Below are positions 1-7,328 of a stretch of DNA of 64,000 nucleotides, in pieces (within the stretch, counting starts at the first letter, position 1; every line of letters starts with the position of its first letter). A program made the position numbers and the translations under genes. Where the stretch lies: assembly GCA_020846715.1 (NCBI GenBank), contig JADLDK010000044.1, forward strand, positions 41,923 through 105,922, read 5' to 3'. Origin of the DNA: Armatimonadota bacterium. Its GTDB lineage: Bacteria > Armatimonadota > UBA5829 > DSUL01. The notes below the pieces were generated by a model. The model was not told where the DNA came from, did not search any database, and saw nothing but the letters and a program-made list of their open reading frames with translations.

Positions 1-1463
1 AGGCGATGGCGACGCTGGCCAAATACCACCATATGCGCCTTGGAATGACCCCCAGCGCCTTGTTGACCACAATTGTTCGTGACCTCCGTATGATGGAGCT
101 GGCGAGCGCTCGCCGACGTCCACGCGAGAGCTGGCGTCGAATTCGATTCTTGATCGAGCGTGCGCAGACATTCGTTGCGGCTACAGGTGGGACACTGAGG
201 CAGTTTCTCAGATGGTGTGAGCTTCAGGCTGACAGCGACGCTCGCGTGAGTGAGAGTATTCTCCCGGAGACAGATGACGACGCAGTGCGCGTCCTGACTA
301 TTCATGCGGCGAAAGGTCTGGAGTTTCCTATTGTTATTCTGAGTGGGATGAGCGCGGGGTCCAGAAAGGCAGACTCTGTGCGGGTACTGTGGGACGAAGA
401 AAACCAACTCGGGCTGAAGTTTGGATCAAAAAGCGCCCAGACATGTTTTCGCACGGCTGGTATGGCAGAGTTGGAGAGAGAGGACGCCGAGCAGGATGAA
501 GCGGAGAAAAATCGCTTGCTCTACGTGGCGGCCACCCGCGCCCGAGACCATCTCGCTGTCAGCCTCTATCACAAGAAATCCACGGACACCGCCGGTCTTG
601 GAAAGCGGCTTTATGATGCGTGCGAAGATCGCGAAGAACGAAGGCTGCCTGCAGTCGTTGCTCTCACACCGCCTGTCCCGAAACTGCCAAGTGAGACACC
701 GGTAGACAGCATCGAAGAGCGAAGTAAATGGATTGAAGAGCGCGCCAGACTTCTGGAGATGCGATCAAGCATGAGACTTTGCGCAGCCACAACCGTCGCG
801 CGAGAGATGTCCACCACGACTGAATTTTCAGAAGAGGATACCGAGCCAAACATCGAGAGTGCGTTTACACTCGGAAGCCACAGGCGTTCCGGAACCACTA
901 CAGGCCGCGCCGTGCATGCGGTGTTGCAGAGTATCAATCTAACAGATCCCGCAGGTCTTGTGGGCACAGCGGAGGCCCAGGCGCGAGCAGAGGGACTTAC
1001 CAGCCCGGACGACATTCGCCGAGTCCGCGCGCTCACTCAGAAGGCGCTCGCCTCCGACAGCGTGCAGGCAGCAATCAGGGGTGAGGGCGGATACTGGCGT
1101 GAGGTTTTTGTCTCAGCGGAGGTGGAAGGAACGCTACTGGAAGGGTTCATTGACCTGCTCTACCAGACTCCCGACGGGGCCTACCACATTGTTGACTACA
1201 AGACTGATACAGCAGCTCATCTGTCTGAAGAGGAGCTCCTCCAGCGCTACGCCCCACAGGGATGCAGCTATGCTCTTGCGTTTGAAGCCTGTATGGGCTG
1301 CGTGGTCTCGGACGTCGTGTTTCTGTTCTTGAGTCACTCTCCCGCGCTGGAAATGCCGGTGAGCAATCTGGAACAAGGCAAGGAACGCGTGCGCGCTTAT
1401 CTCAGAGATCGCAACCTCCGCGACCACAGCAGCTCTTCAGGTTTTCCAGGCGCTGCCGTGTGA
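1..1463 (+). CDS. addA: AddA/RecB-type helicase-nuclease, C-terminal part (5' truncated by window)
   Basis: This is the C-terminal part of a UvrD-family helicase joined to a RecB-type nuclease, the arrangement of AddA, which processes double-strand DNA ends for recombination. The frame is open back to the window edge, so the true start lies outside. Superfamily 1 helicase motif V is visible as VLTIHAAKGLEFPIVIL near residue 95 and motif VI as NRLLYVAATRARD near residue 165. The C-terminal nuclease shows GRAVHAVLQ, then EGFIDLLY and the metal-binding HIVDYKTD, the H-D-DxK pattern of the PD-(D/E)XK fold. The last 40 residues are typical of the end of the family. The partner subunit AddB would be expected just upstream, outside the window. 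The family is certain; AddA rather than another UvrD-nuclease fusion is likely but not provable from this half. Confidence 0.85.
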   Translation, partial: AMATLAKYHHMRLGMTPSALLTTIVRDLRMMELASARRRPRESWRRIRFLIERAQTFVAATGGTLRQFLRWCELQADSDARVSESILPETDDDAVRVLTIHAAKGLEFPIVILSGMSAGSRKADSVRVLWDEENQLGLKFGSKSAQTCFRTAGMAELEREDAEQDEAEKNRLLYVAATRARDHLAVSLYHKKSTDTAGLGKRLYDACEDREERRLPAVVALTPPVPKLPSETPVDSIEERSKWIEERARLLEMRSSMRLCAATTVAREMSTTTEFSEEDTEPNIESAFTLGSHRRSGTTTGRAVHAVLQSINLTDPAGLVGTAEAQARAEGLTSPDDIRRVRALTQKALASDSVQAAIRGEGGYWREVFVSAEVEGTLLEGFIDLLYQTPDGAYHIVDYKTDTAAHLSEEELLQRYAPQGCSYALAFEACMGCVVSDVVFLFLSHSPALEMPVSNLEQGKERVRAYLRDRNLRDHSSSSGFPGAAV

Positions 1464-1556
1464 GTAACTGCTCAATTACGCCGTGAGCTTGACGGGTAAC
1501 ATAGTCCAGGGTCCACGGCCTGATGTCAGCAGAAACACGAGAAAACCGAGCGCTTG

Positions 1557-1586
1557 TTGACAACTCTCCATGCGTTCCTTTTTACT
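1557..1586 (+). promoter_or_regulatory. Predicted promoter for bioY-crcB-DUF190
   Basis: A perfect -35 box TTGACA at 1557-1562 is followed after 18 bases by TTTACT at 1581-1586. This would start transcription near 1593, about 50 bases before the proposed bioY start. I see no clear biotin-repressor operator or riboswitch in the leader. Confidence 0.45.
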
Positions 1587-1643
1587 GTGCATACGCCCGC
1601 TGGCGATTCCGGGCGCAGGAAGTGGAAGGTGTTCTTGACTAGG

Positions 1644-2279
1644 ATGACTCTTGGAACTGGGGCAGTGAGTGGCGGCTCGCGAACGTTGTTTGTTCCGCGC
1701 ACACTTGCTGAGACAGTGTCGGCAGTGGCAGCAGGAGCGCTCACTGTAGCTCTGCTCTCGCAACGCATTGATTTGGGATTTACACCAGTCCCAGTCACGC
1801 TCCAGACGCTTGGAATCCTGCTGGTGTCCTACACTCTCGGGGCAAGACTGGCGGCTGCTTCGCTGCTCACGTATCTGCTGGCTGGCGCGGCCGGCGCACC
1901 GGTATTCAGTGGGTTTGCTGGCGGCCTTCCTTATCTTCTAAGCTCTGGACAGGGGCTTGTGGCGCCCACAGTGGGCTATCTCTTGGCGTTTCCTGTCGCT
2001 GCCCATCTCGCGGGTGGGCTCTGGGAGGATCGACGCAGCGCCAGTTTCAGCTATGCATGGCTTACAGGCGCGCTGGCTATCGGATATATCTACCTCGGCG
2101 GCTTCGCGTGGCATGCGATCCAGCGCGTCAGTACACTCGGGTTAGGACCGGGCCTCAAGCTGGCGCTCGTACAGACGGTGTGGCCGTTTCTGCTGCTGGA
2201 TATGGCAAAGGCTGCAATTGCCGCAGCAATCGCAGTCGGACTTTTCAAAAGGAGATGTCGGCTGACGCCCGCCGCTTGA
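1644..2279 (+). CDS. bioY: Biotin transporter BioY (S component)
   Basis: BioY is the biotin-binding membrane subunit of an energy-coupling factor uptake system; some BioY proteins work alone. The protein of about 211 residues has six hydrophobic segments and the family signature regions: GFTPVPVTLQTLGILL in the N-terminal third, then the Gly/Ala-rich LTYLLAGAAGAPVFSG and GYLLAFPVAA. The frame extends upstream to 1554, but those extra 30 residues are polar and unlike BioY, so I start at the ATG at 1644. No strong Shine-Dalgarno sequence precedes it. No ecfA/ecfT genes are nearby, so it either acts alone or shares an ECF module encoded elsewhere. It is followed after 21 bases by crcB on the same strand. 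Confidence 0.88.
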   Translation: MTLGTGAVSGGSRTLFVPRTLAETVSAVAAGALTVALLSQRIDLGFTPVPVTLQTLGILLVSYTLGARLAAASLLTYLLAGAAGAPVFSGFAGGLPYLLSSGQGLVAPTVGYLLAFPVAAHLAGGLWEDRRSASFSYAWLTGALAIGYIYLGGFAWHAIQRVSTLGLGPGLKLALVQTVWPFLLLDMAKAAIAAAIAVGLFKRRCRLTPAA

Positions 2280-2300
2280 GCGTAGCCGCCCGTAAGACAC

Positions 2301-2690
2301 GTGTGGCAAAGGACATTGTGGGTAGGATTTGGCGGGTTTCTCGGCGCTAACGCGCGCTACTGGCTGGGCGGTTGGGTCGCCGGACGTCTCGGCGCTCAGT
2401 TCCCCTACTCCACCCTGATCATCAACGTGTCAGGCTCTTTTCTCCTGGGTCTTTTCGTGACCCTGTTCGGATTCTTCTCGTGGCGTCCGCAGTCTCAATG
2501 GACAGTGGCAATTGGGTTTCTTGGAGCGTACACCACCTTCTCCACCTACGAACTGGAAAGCCTGACGCTCCTTCGCGAAGGCAGCCCTCTCCTGGCTTTT
2601 GCCAATCTCTTTGGAAGTCTGCTGGCCGGGTTAGTTGCGGCGTGGCTGGGCGTCGTGACCGGCAGACTCTTTACCGGGGGAATATCGTGA
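2301..2690 (+). CDS. crcB: Fluoride channel CrcB/Fluc
   Basis: CrcB (Fluc) is a small dual-topology membrane channel that lets cytoplasmic fluoride leak out and so protects enolase and pyrophosphatase. The 129-residue protein has four membrane helices and the family motifs GGFLGANARYWL at the N-terminus, LIINVSGSFLLG in helix 2, and GFLGAYTTFSTYELE in helix 3, which contains the pore phenylalanine and threonine track. The start is a GTG at 2301. The stop overlaps the GTG start of the DUF190 gene (GTGA), which indicates translational coupling. I found no fluoride riboswitch in front of it; it appears to be expressed with bioY. Confidence 0.93.
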   Translation: MWQRTLWVGFGGFLGANARYWLGGWVAGRLGAQFPYSTLIINVSGSFLLGLFVTLFGFFSWRPQSQWTVAIGFLGAYTTFSTYELESLTLLREGSPLLAFANLFGSLLAGLVAAWLGVVTGRLFTGGIS

Positions 2691-3046
2691 AGATCGTGGG
2701 GACAGCGAAGGCTGTTCGTATCTACATCGGCGATTCGGACACGTGGCGTGGCCGCCCGCTCCACACGGCCATTGTGGAGATGGCGCGTAAAGAGGGTCTG
2801 GCAGGTGCGACTGTGATCAAGGGGTTCGAGGGCTTTGGCGCACACAGCCATCTGCACACAGCCAACATTTTGCGCTTGTCGGAAGATCTCCCAGTACTGG
2901 TGGAGATTGTGGATATTGAGGAGCGCATCCGCGCATTCCTGCCTCAGCTTGACGGAATGGTCAATGAAGGACTGATCACGATTGAAGATGTCGAGGTTGT
3001 GAAGTACGTCGCGGACCCTCCTGATCAAACTCACCGCGACGGGTAG
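2687..3046 (+). CDS. DUF190 protein linked to CrcB
   Basis: This 119-residue soluble protein belongs to the DUF190 (UPF0166) family, which has a PII-like ferredoxin fold and is often encoded beside crcB. The family pattern is visible: VRIYIGDSDTWRGRPLH near the start, GLAGATVIKGFEGFG in the middle, and LPVLVEIVD followed by a C-terminal IEDVEVVKYV strand. The start GTG at 2687 shares four bases with the crcB stop, so the two are probably translated together. The family's biochemical role is not established; a regulatory role in fluoride resistance is only an inference from the linkage. Confidence 0.88.
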   Translation: MKIVGTAKAVRIYIGDSDTWRGRPLHTAIVEMARKEGLAGATVIKGFEGFGAHSHLHTANILRLSEDLPVLVEIVDIEERIRAFLPQLDGMVNEGLITIEDVEVVKYVADPPDQTHRDG

Positions 3047-3179
3047 TTCAACTCACCTGCGGCCTGTCCGAATAACCTGGGATTTGCCTGCATCCTTGGG
3101 TGAACTGGCTAATCTGAGCCGAGACACTCGCCCTCCGCCCCCAGATAATCTGCCTCCACAAAGGTGTGTGTCACTTATA

Positions 3180-3590
3180 TCAGTCGCGATCGAAAGCTGT
3201 TGCGTCAGCTCCGGCCTGCGACGGCGCCTGATGGCTTTGGCGAATGCGGCGACGGCTTTTGGCGGACTGAGCAGCACCGTCCCCGCGGTAGCCTGCAGAC
3301 TCCAGCCAGAATGCGACAACCCCCAGCACGACCAGTAAAACACCGACCATACCCGCAGCGCGCCCGGGTAGCCACCGGGCAGCCGAATGCGAAACTGAAG
3401 CGATGAGAAACTGCCAAACAAAGAACATGCCCGCCATACTCCACACCGCTAGAGACGGGCGCAAACGTACGTCGATCTTATTCTTTGTTCGATGCGCTGT
3501 TCTTCTGCGCTTGAGCAACCCTTTCACTGAAGGATTGCGCCGTTTGGAGGAAGACTTTCTGCGCCGAGTTGCGCTGCTCGTGCGGCTCAC
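3180..3590 (-). CDS. Small basic membrane protein, last gene of the ileS operon
   Basis: I do not recognise this 136-residue protein. The first 45 residues are extremely basic (runs such as RRRKSSSKRR), followed by two hydrophobic segments at roughly residues 47-67 and 77-96, and a basic tail. It would be a two-helix membrane protein with both ends in the cytoplasm by the positive-inside rule. Its GTG start overlaps the pcm stop codon by four bases (GTGA), which argues that it is really translated by coupling to pcm. Several other frames are open across this stretch, so codon evidence is not decisive. No gene is seen between its stop and the DUF190 gene. Confidence 0.5.
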   Translation of the reverse strand: MSRTSSATRRRKSSSKRRNPSVKGLLKRRRTAHRTKNKIDVRLRPSLAVWSMAGMFFVWQFLIASVSHSAARWLPGRAAGMVGVLLVVLGVVAFWLESAGYRGDGAAQSAKSRRRIRQSHQAPSQAGADATAFDRD

Positions 3591-4264
3591 TGACGCATCT
3601 CAGAAGAGCTCCAACCCTCTTCACCCAACAGTGGAACAAAAACGCAGGTCTCCGTGGACTCCTCTTCAAACCGGTCAAGTCTGCGCCGTACGATAACTGT
3701 TCGCTGAACTTCCAAAGAGCCAACAGGCAGAATCATCCGTCCTCCATTGCGAAGCTGCTGCTTCAGAGGCTCGGGAATATGAGGGGCGGCGCACGCGGCG
3801 ATAATTCGATCGTATGGAGCGCTTTCTGGCCATCCGAGCGAACCGTCACCATATTCTACGCGCACATTCGCAGAGCCGCACGCGGCAAGATTTGCGCGCG
3901 CCACGTCCACGAGAGGCTCCAGGCGCTCAACTGTCACAACTGACCTGGCCAAAACACCAAGCAGTGCCGCCTGATAGCCCGAACCCGCTCCGATCTCCAG
4001 GACATGGTGGTGTGGCTGGACATCAAGGGCCTGAAGCATGAGGCCAATCATCAGGGGCTGCGAGATACTTTGCCCACAGGCTATAGGCAGAGCGGCATTG
4101 TCATAGGCTTTGTGCCGATCCTGCTCGGGCAGGAAAAGCTCGCGAGGCACGCGACGGAGAGCATTCAGCACGCGCTGGTCTGTGACGCCGCGCGGAATCA
4201 GCGCATGGCGAATGAGCGCCTCAACATGCTCGTAATGACAGTCCTCAGAGTTGTCCAATCCCAA
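3587..4264 (-). CDS. pcm: Protein-L-isoaspartate O-methyltransferase
   Basis: Pcm methylates L-isoaspartyl residues in damaged proteins with S-adenosylmethionine so that they can be repaired. The protein shows RVPRELFLPE near the N-terminus, the substrate-loop region LPIACGQSISQPLMIGLML, the SAM-binding motif I VLEIGAGSGYQAALL, VVTVERLEPL (motif post-I), and the C-terminal LRNGGRMILPVG. I place the start at the TTG at 4264 because AGGGGG lies seven bases upstream; an upstream TTG at 4288 is the alternative. With this start it overlaps the rluD stop by 20 bases, and its own stop overlaps the next gene. It sits in the ileS-lspA-lgt operon. Confidence 0.9.
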   Translation of the reverse strand: MGLDNSEDCHYEHVEALIRHALIPRGVTDQRVLNALRRVPRELFLPEQDRHKAYDNAALPIACGQSISQPLMIGLMLQALDVQPHHHVLEIGAGSGYQAALLGVLARSVVTVERLEPLVDVARANLAACGSANVRVEYGDGSLGWPESAPYDRIIAACAAPHIPEPLKQQLRNGGRMILPVGSLEVQRTVIVRRRLDRFEEESTETCVFVPLLGEEGWSSSEMRQ

Positions 4265-5243
4265 AGCTGCGCCCCCTGAAAAACTCAACCATATCCGCCA
4301 TAGGTTGCGGCATCTCTACCTCAAACGACAGGGCCGCCCCGGTCAATGGGTGCTTCAAAGCCAGAGACTTTGCGTGCAACGCCTGCCCATCAAGAGCTTC
4401 CAGAAGCCTTCGAAAGCGCTCTGAGTCCTGCGATCCTGGCTTACCCGGAAGTCTCTGCCTGGCGTGGTACGTTGCATCACCTACAATACCGTGCCCTGCA
4501 TAGGCACAGTGTACGCGAATCTGATGGGTACGGCCGGTAGAAAGCTTGGCCTCCAGAAGTGTCGCCTCTGAGAATCGCTCCTGCACCACAAGCTCGGTCA
4601 GCGCCTCTCGCGCTTTGTCCGGACCCTGCGCCGCCAGAACGGCCATCTTCTCCGGATGACGCGGATCACGGCCAATAGCGGCGTCCACAAGCGCTCGATT
4701 GAAGCGAGGACTGCCCCATACCAGAGCCTGATACCGCCGCTCCACTTTTCGCTCCGCAATCAACTCGGACAACGCCGTCATCGACTCTGCGGATAAAGCA
4801 ACCAGCAGAAGTCCTGATGTGTCCTTGTCAAGCCGATGGACTATACCGGGCCGTCCGGGGTCTGATCCTTCCGGGAGATGTCTGAAGCGAGCTGCGAGGA
4901 TATTGACAAGGGTGCCGCTTGATCGGCCAGCTCCGGGGTGTACAGCAAGTCCACGCGGCTTGTTGACCACTGCGAGGTGCTGATCTTCATAGATAATCTC
5001 CAGATCTGCATCTTCAGCAGCGGTGTTTCCGGCATCCTCAAACGCAATTTCGCCTTCCACTACGCTTTGCGCGGCCACAGGAGTGCGTGAAGGCGCGATT
5101 TGCGCATTGAGCCTCACGTGTCCGGCGGCGATGAGTCTCTGAACGCGCGCGCGAGAGAGGCCATCCAGACGGGATGTCACCACTACGTCCAGCCGCTGCC
5201 CGGCCTCTTCTGGCTGGACAACAAAGCGAAAGTTCTCAGGCAT
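4245..5243 (-). CDS. rluD: Pseudouridine synthase, RluA/RluD family
   Basis: This enzyme isomerises uridine to pseudouridine, probably in helix 69 of 23S rRNA if it is a true RluD. An N-terminal S4 RNA-binding domain is seen in LSRARVQRLIAAGHVRLN. The catalytic motif GIVHRLDKDTSGLLL carries the essential aspartate in HRLDKDTSG, and the later motif LSTGRTHQIRVH is also typical. The start at 5243 (ATG) overlaps the lgt stop by eight bases; the frame stays open upstream for 24 codons but those residues do not look like the family. RluA-family members differ in target, so the exact uridine is not determined. The lspA-neighbour position matches the lspA-rluD (ylyB) order of Bacillus. Confidence 0.9.
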   Translation of the reverse strand: MPENFRFVVQPEEAGQRLDVVVTSRLDGLSRARVQRLIAAGHVRLNAQIAPSRTPVAAQSVVEGEIAFEDAGNTAAEDADLEIIYEDQHLAVVNKPRGLAVHPGAGRSSGTLVNILAARFRHLPEGSDPGRPGIVHRLDKDTSGLLLVALSAESMTALSELIAERKVERRYQALVWGSPRFNRALVDAAIGRDPRHPEKMAVLAAQGPDKAREALTELVVQERFSEATLLEAKLSTGRTHQIRVHCAYAGHGIVGDATYHARQRLPGKPGSQDSERFRRLLEALDGQALHAKSLALKHPLTGAALSFEVEMPQPMADMVEFFRGRSFGIGQL

Positions 5244-6006
5244 GCGCGGGCGCTCTCTTTCGCCCGACGACAACGTACAACGCCACCCCTGCTGCAACCA
5301 GAAGCATACTGACAAACTGCGCTTGTGTCACAGGCCCCCAAAGGGTCTCGGCAGTCACTCCACGACGGAAGTTTTCCATCCAGAACCGTTCAAGGCTTGA
5401 CAGGATAAGCCAGAGCGCAAACAAGCGTCCCGGCCGCAGATCGCGCCGCTCCAGCAGCACAAGAATGCCAAATATGCACAGACTGACAGCACTGGAATAA
5501 AGCTGAACCGGATGAGAAGGCACAGTCAGGGCATCCCCTCCATCCGCATGAAAGCGAACCGCCCAGGGGAGAGAGCAGGCAGCGCCGTAACAGCATCCGT
5601 TCAGGAAACATCCGATGCGGGCGATTCCGTAGCTGAGGGCAATAGTTGGCGCAGAGAGGTCTGCCAGCCGTGGGATGCTGACGTTATGTCGAATAGCCCA
5701 GATCAGTCCGGCAATTCCACCAAAGGCAAGCCCGCCAAAAAATGTCAGTCCACCGTCCCAGACGTACAGAATACTGGCAGGTTGCAGCGCGTACTCTCGA
5801 AAGTTCAAAGCCGCGTAAGTCAGACGCGCGCCTGCCAGCCCGATGAGCACAACAAGGAGGCCAATATCCAGCGTCTGTGCTTCGGTAATACCTGCGCGCT
5901 TCGCGTTGCGAGCGGCACGCCAGATACCCAGAGCACAGCCCAGCGCCAGCATGGATCCGTAGCTGTGAAGCGCAAGGCCGCCAAATCTAAACAGTACAGG
6001 ATGCAT
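5236..6006 (-). CDS. lgt: Prolipoprotein diacylglyceryl transferase
   Basis: Lgt transfers a diacylglyceryl group from phosphatidylglycerol to the lipobox cysteine of prolipoproteins, the first step of lipoprotein maturation. The 256-residue protein is rich in membrane helices and shows the N-terminal RFGGLALHSYGSMLALG, then YVWDGGLTFFGGLAFGG and the family signature region as ARIGCFLNGCCYG, followed by the C-terminal ERFWMENFRRG. The Cys-containing form of the signature occurs in several phyla. It overlaps lspA by 20 bases upstream and rluD by eight bases downstream. Having lgt and lspA together puts two of the lipoprotein-processing steps in one transcript. Confidence 0.94.
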   Translation of the reverse strand: MHPVLFRFGGLALHSYGSMLALGCALGIWRAARNAKRAGITEAQTLDIGLLVVLIGLAGARLTYAALNFREYALQPASILYVWDGGLTFFGGLAFGGIAGLIWAIRHNVSIPRLADLSAPTIALSYGIARIGCFLNGCCYGAACSLPWAVRFHADGGDALTVPSHPVQLYSSAVSLCIFGILVLLERRDLRPGRLFALWLILSSLERFWMENFRRGVTAETLWGPVTQAQFVSMLLVAAGVALYVVVGRKRAPAHA

Positions 6007-6973
6007 TTGACTCCGAACCCGCCCTTTGCCTCACAAGCCCGTGGTACAACAGGCCGGCAGTTCCCAGGGTAATCATTACATCAGCGAAATTGAACAGTGG
6101 GAAACGCGTGACGGGAAAAACCTCAATATAGTCTATTACTCCTTGACGAAAAATCCTGTCCACTAAGTTGCCTACAGCGCCGCCCATTATCACGGACAAA
6201 GAGAGCAACAGAAACGGATCTCGTTCTTCGCGCACCAGCCGGTAGCCAGCATAGATCATCAGCACGGTGATAAAGGCAAGCATAGGGCCGAGCGACTGGA
6301 ACAGGCCAAACGCCGCACCGGTGTTCTGGATGACGTGAAACGACAGCACACCGGGTACAACTACTTGCTGAGCGCCATCCAGTCCCAGAGAGTAGAGCAC
6401 AAGAGCCTTGAGCGCCTGGTCAACGAAAGCGATCGCGACTGCGAGCGAGACGGGCGACGCCTGGCTTCCGAGCGGAGCGACGAGAAGCGCTGTCAGACTG
6501 AAGACCGCATATGCCCAGAAACCAATCTGAAGTATGCCAGTAAAGTTTACGTGAATACCAAGAACAGTTACGGAGCTCATAGAAGCGTAAAGCCAGCCTG
6601 CCACAAGCACGCCGCTGAGACCAGCAACACCCAGCATAAGTGCTCGACGACCTGACCACGCAATACTTACCAGAGCGAGTCCGAGAGTCAGCGGAGGGAG
6701 CATGAACGGAACAAAACTCCGACCCGTGTACCGCTCAATCCGGCTGAGTTTGGCGAGAATGTTCCAGTAGTTGAGAGTGTTATGTGTTCCACTAAACGGC
6801 AGTGCCAGCCATGGCGAGAACAGCGCAAACAGTAGCGCACATGCAAAAACGATGCAGACCACAGCATTCTGGCGACTGCAAACGCTGCCTGCTCTCTCTG
6901 GCCCCCCGCTCTGCGACTCCGCTGGAAAGCCTGAACTCACGTTATCAACTGACTTGAGAAAATCAGAGGCCAT
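5987..6973 (-). CDS. lspA: Signal peptidase II with an extra N-terminal membrane domain
   Basis: The C-terminal half (about residues 174-315) is lipoprotein signal peptidase II, which cleaves the diacylglyceryl-modified signal peptide. It has FVDQALKALV, NTGAAFGLF at 217-225, and the two catalytic aspartates in GNLVDRIF (Asp272) and FNFADVMI (Asp298). LspA is normally about 160 residues long; this protein has 328. The added part starts with about 35 polar residues and then has four hydrophobic segments near 37-58, 88-106, 110-132 and 147-168. I do not recognise that domain. The frame is continuous, and the start overlaps the traR stop by 11 bases, so the fusion is not an artefact of start choice. 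Confidence 0.92.
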   Translation of the reverse strand: MASDFLKSVDNVSSGFPAESQSGGPERAGSVCSRQNAVVCIVFACALLFALFSPWLALPFSGTHNTLNYWNILAKLSRIERYTGRSFVPFMLPPLTLGLALVSIAWSGRRALMLGVAGLSGVLVAGWLYASMSSVTVLGIHVNFTGILQIGFWAYAVFSLTALLVAPLGSQASPVSLAVAIAFVDQALKALVLYSLGLDGAQQVVVPGVLSFHVIQNTGAAFGLFQSLGPMLAFITVLMIYAGYRLVREERDPFLLLSLSVIMGGAVGNLVDRIFRQGVIDYIEVFPVTRFPLFNFADVMITLGTAGLLYHGLVRQRAGSESNASCTV

Positions 6974-7325
6974 CCTCCATGTCCTGGCATTTCAGGCAAA
7001 GAGAGGCGGACGGCATCGCCTCCAGCCGCTCTGGAGCAATAGGAGTTCCGCACCGGTCGCACGTCCCGTAGGTCCCCTCCTCTATCTTCTCCAGCGCCCG
7101 ATCGATTTTTTCAATAAGTGACTCGACGTTGTCCGAAAGCGCAATATCGCGCTCCCGCTCAAACGTGCTGCTTCCTGTATCGCCTGGATGATCGCCGTAG
7201 TCTGAGAGTTCACCTATCTCCTCCGACTGCCTGCGCTCGGAGTTCGATTCGTCAACCTCATCTCGCTCTTCGATAAGACGCTGCCGCTCCTCCAGTAAAT
7301 CAGCTTTTGTCACTGCCAAGTTCAT
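6963..7325 (-). CDS. TraR/DksA C4-type zinc finger protein
   Basis: This 120-residue protein matches the TraR/DksA family in the short form seen as YlyA/YteA/general stress protein 16O. It has a long charged coiled-coil-like N-terminal half (residues 5-85) and a C-terminal C4 zinc finger, GTCDRCGTPI and CLKCQ. The coiled-coil tip lacks an obvious DksA-like acidic pair, so ppGpp-dependent action on RNA polymerase is not assured. It starts three bases after the ileS stop and overlaps lspA. The order ileS-traR-lspA-rluD is the same as ileS-ylyA-lspA-ylyB in Bacillus, which supports an old conserved operon. Confidence 0.9.
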   Translation of the reverse strand: MNLAVTKADLLEERQRLIEERDEVDESNSERRQSEEIGELSDYGDHPGDTGSSTFERERDIALSDNVESLIEKIDRALEKIEEGTYGTCDRCGTPIAPERLEAMPSASLCLKCQDMEDGL

Positions 7326-7328
7326 GTC

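Noticed and set aside
1464..1643. Biotin repressor site or riboswitch before bioY
   Set aside because: Only a short TTGT-TG-ACAA palindrome inside the -35 region is seen; it does not match BirA or BioR operators.
2280..2300. Fluoride riboswitch before crcB
   Set aside because: The gap between bioY and crcB is only 21 bases, and no such fold is seen in the bioY leader either.
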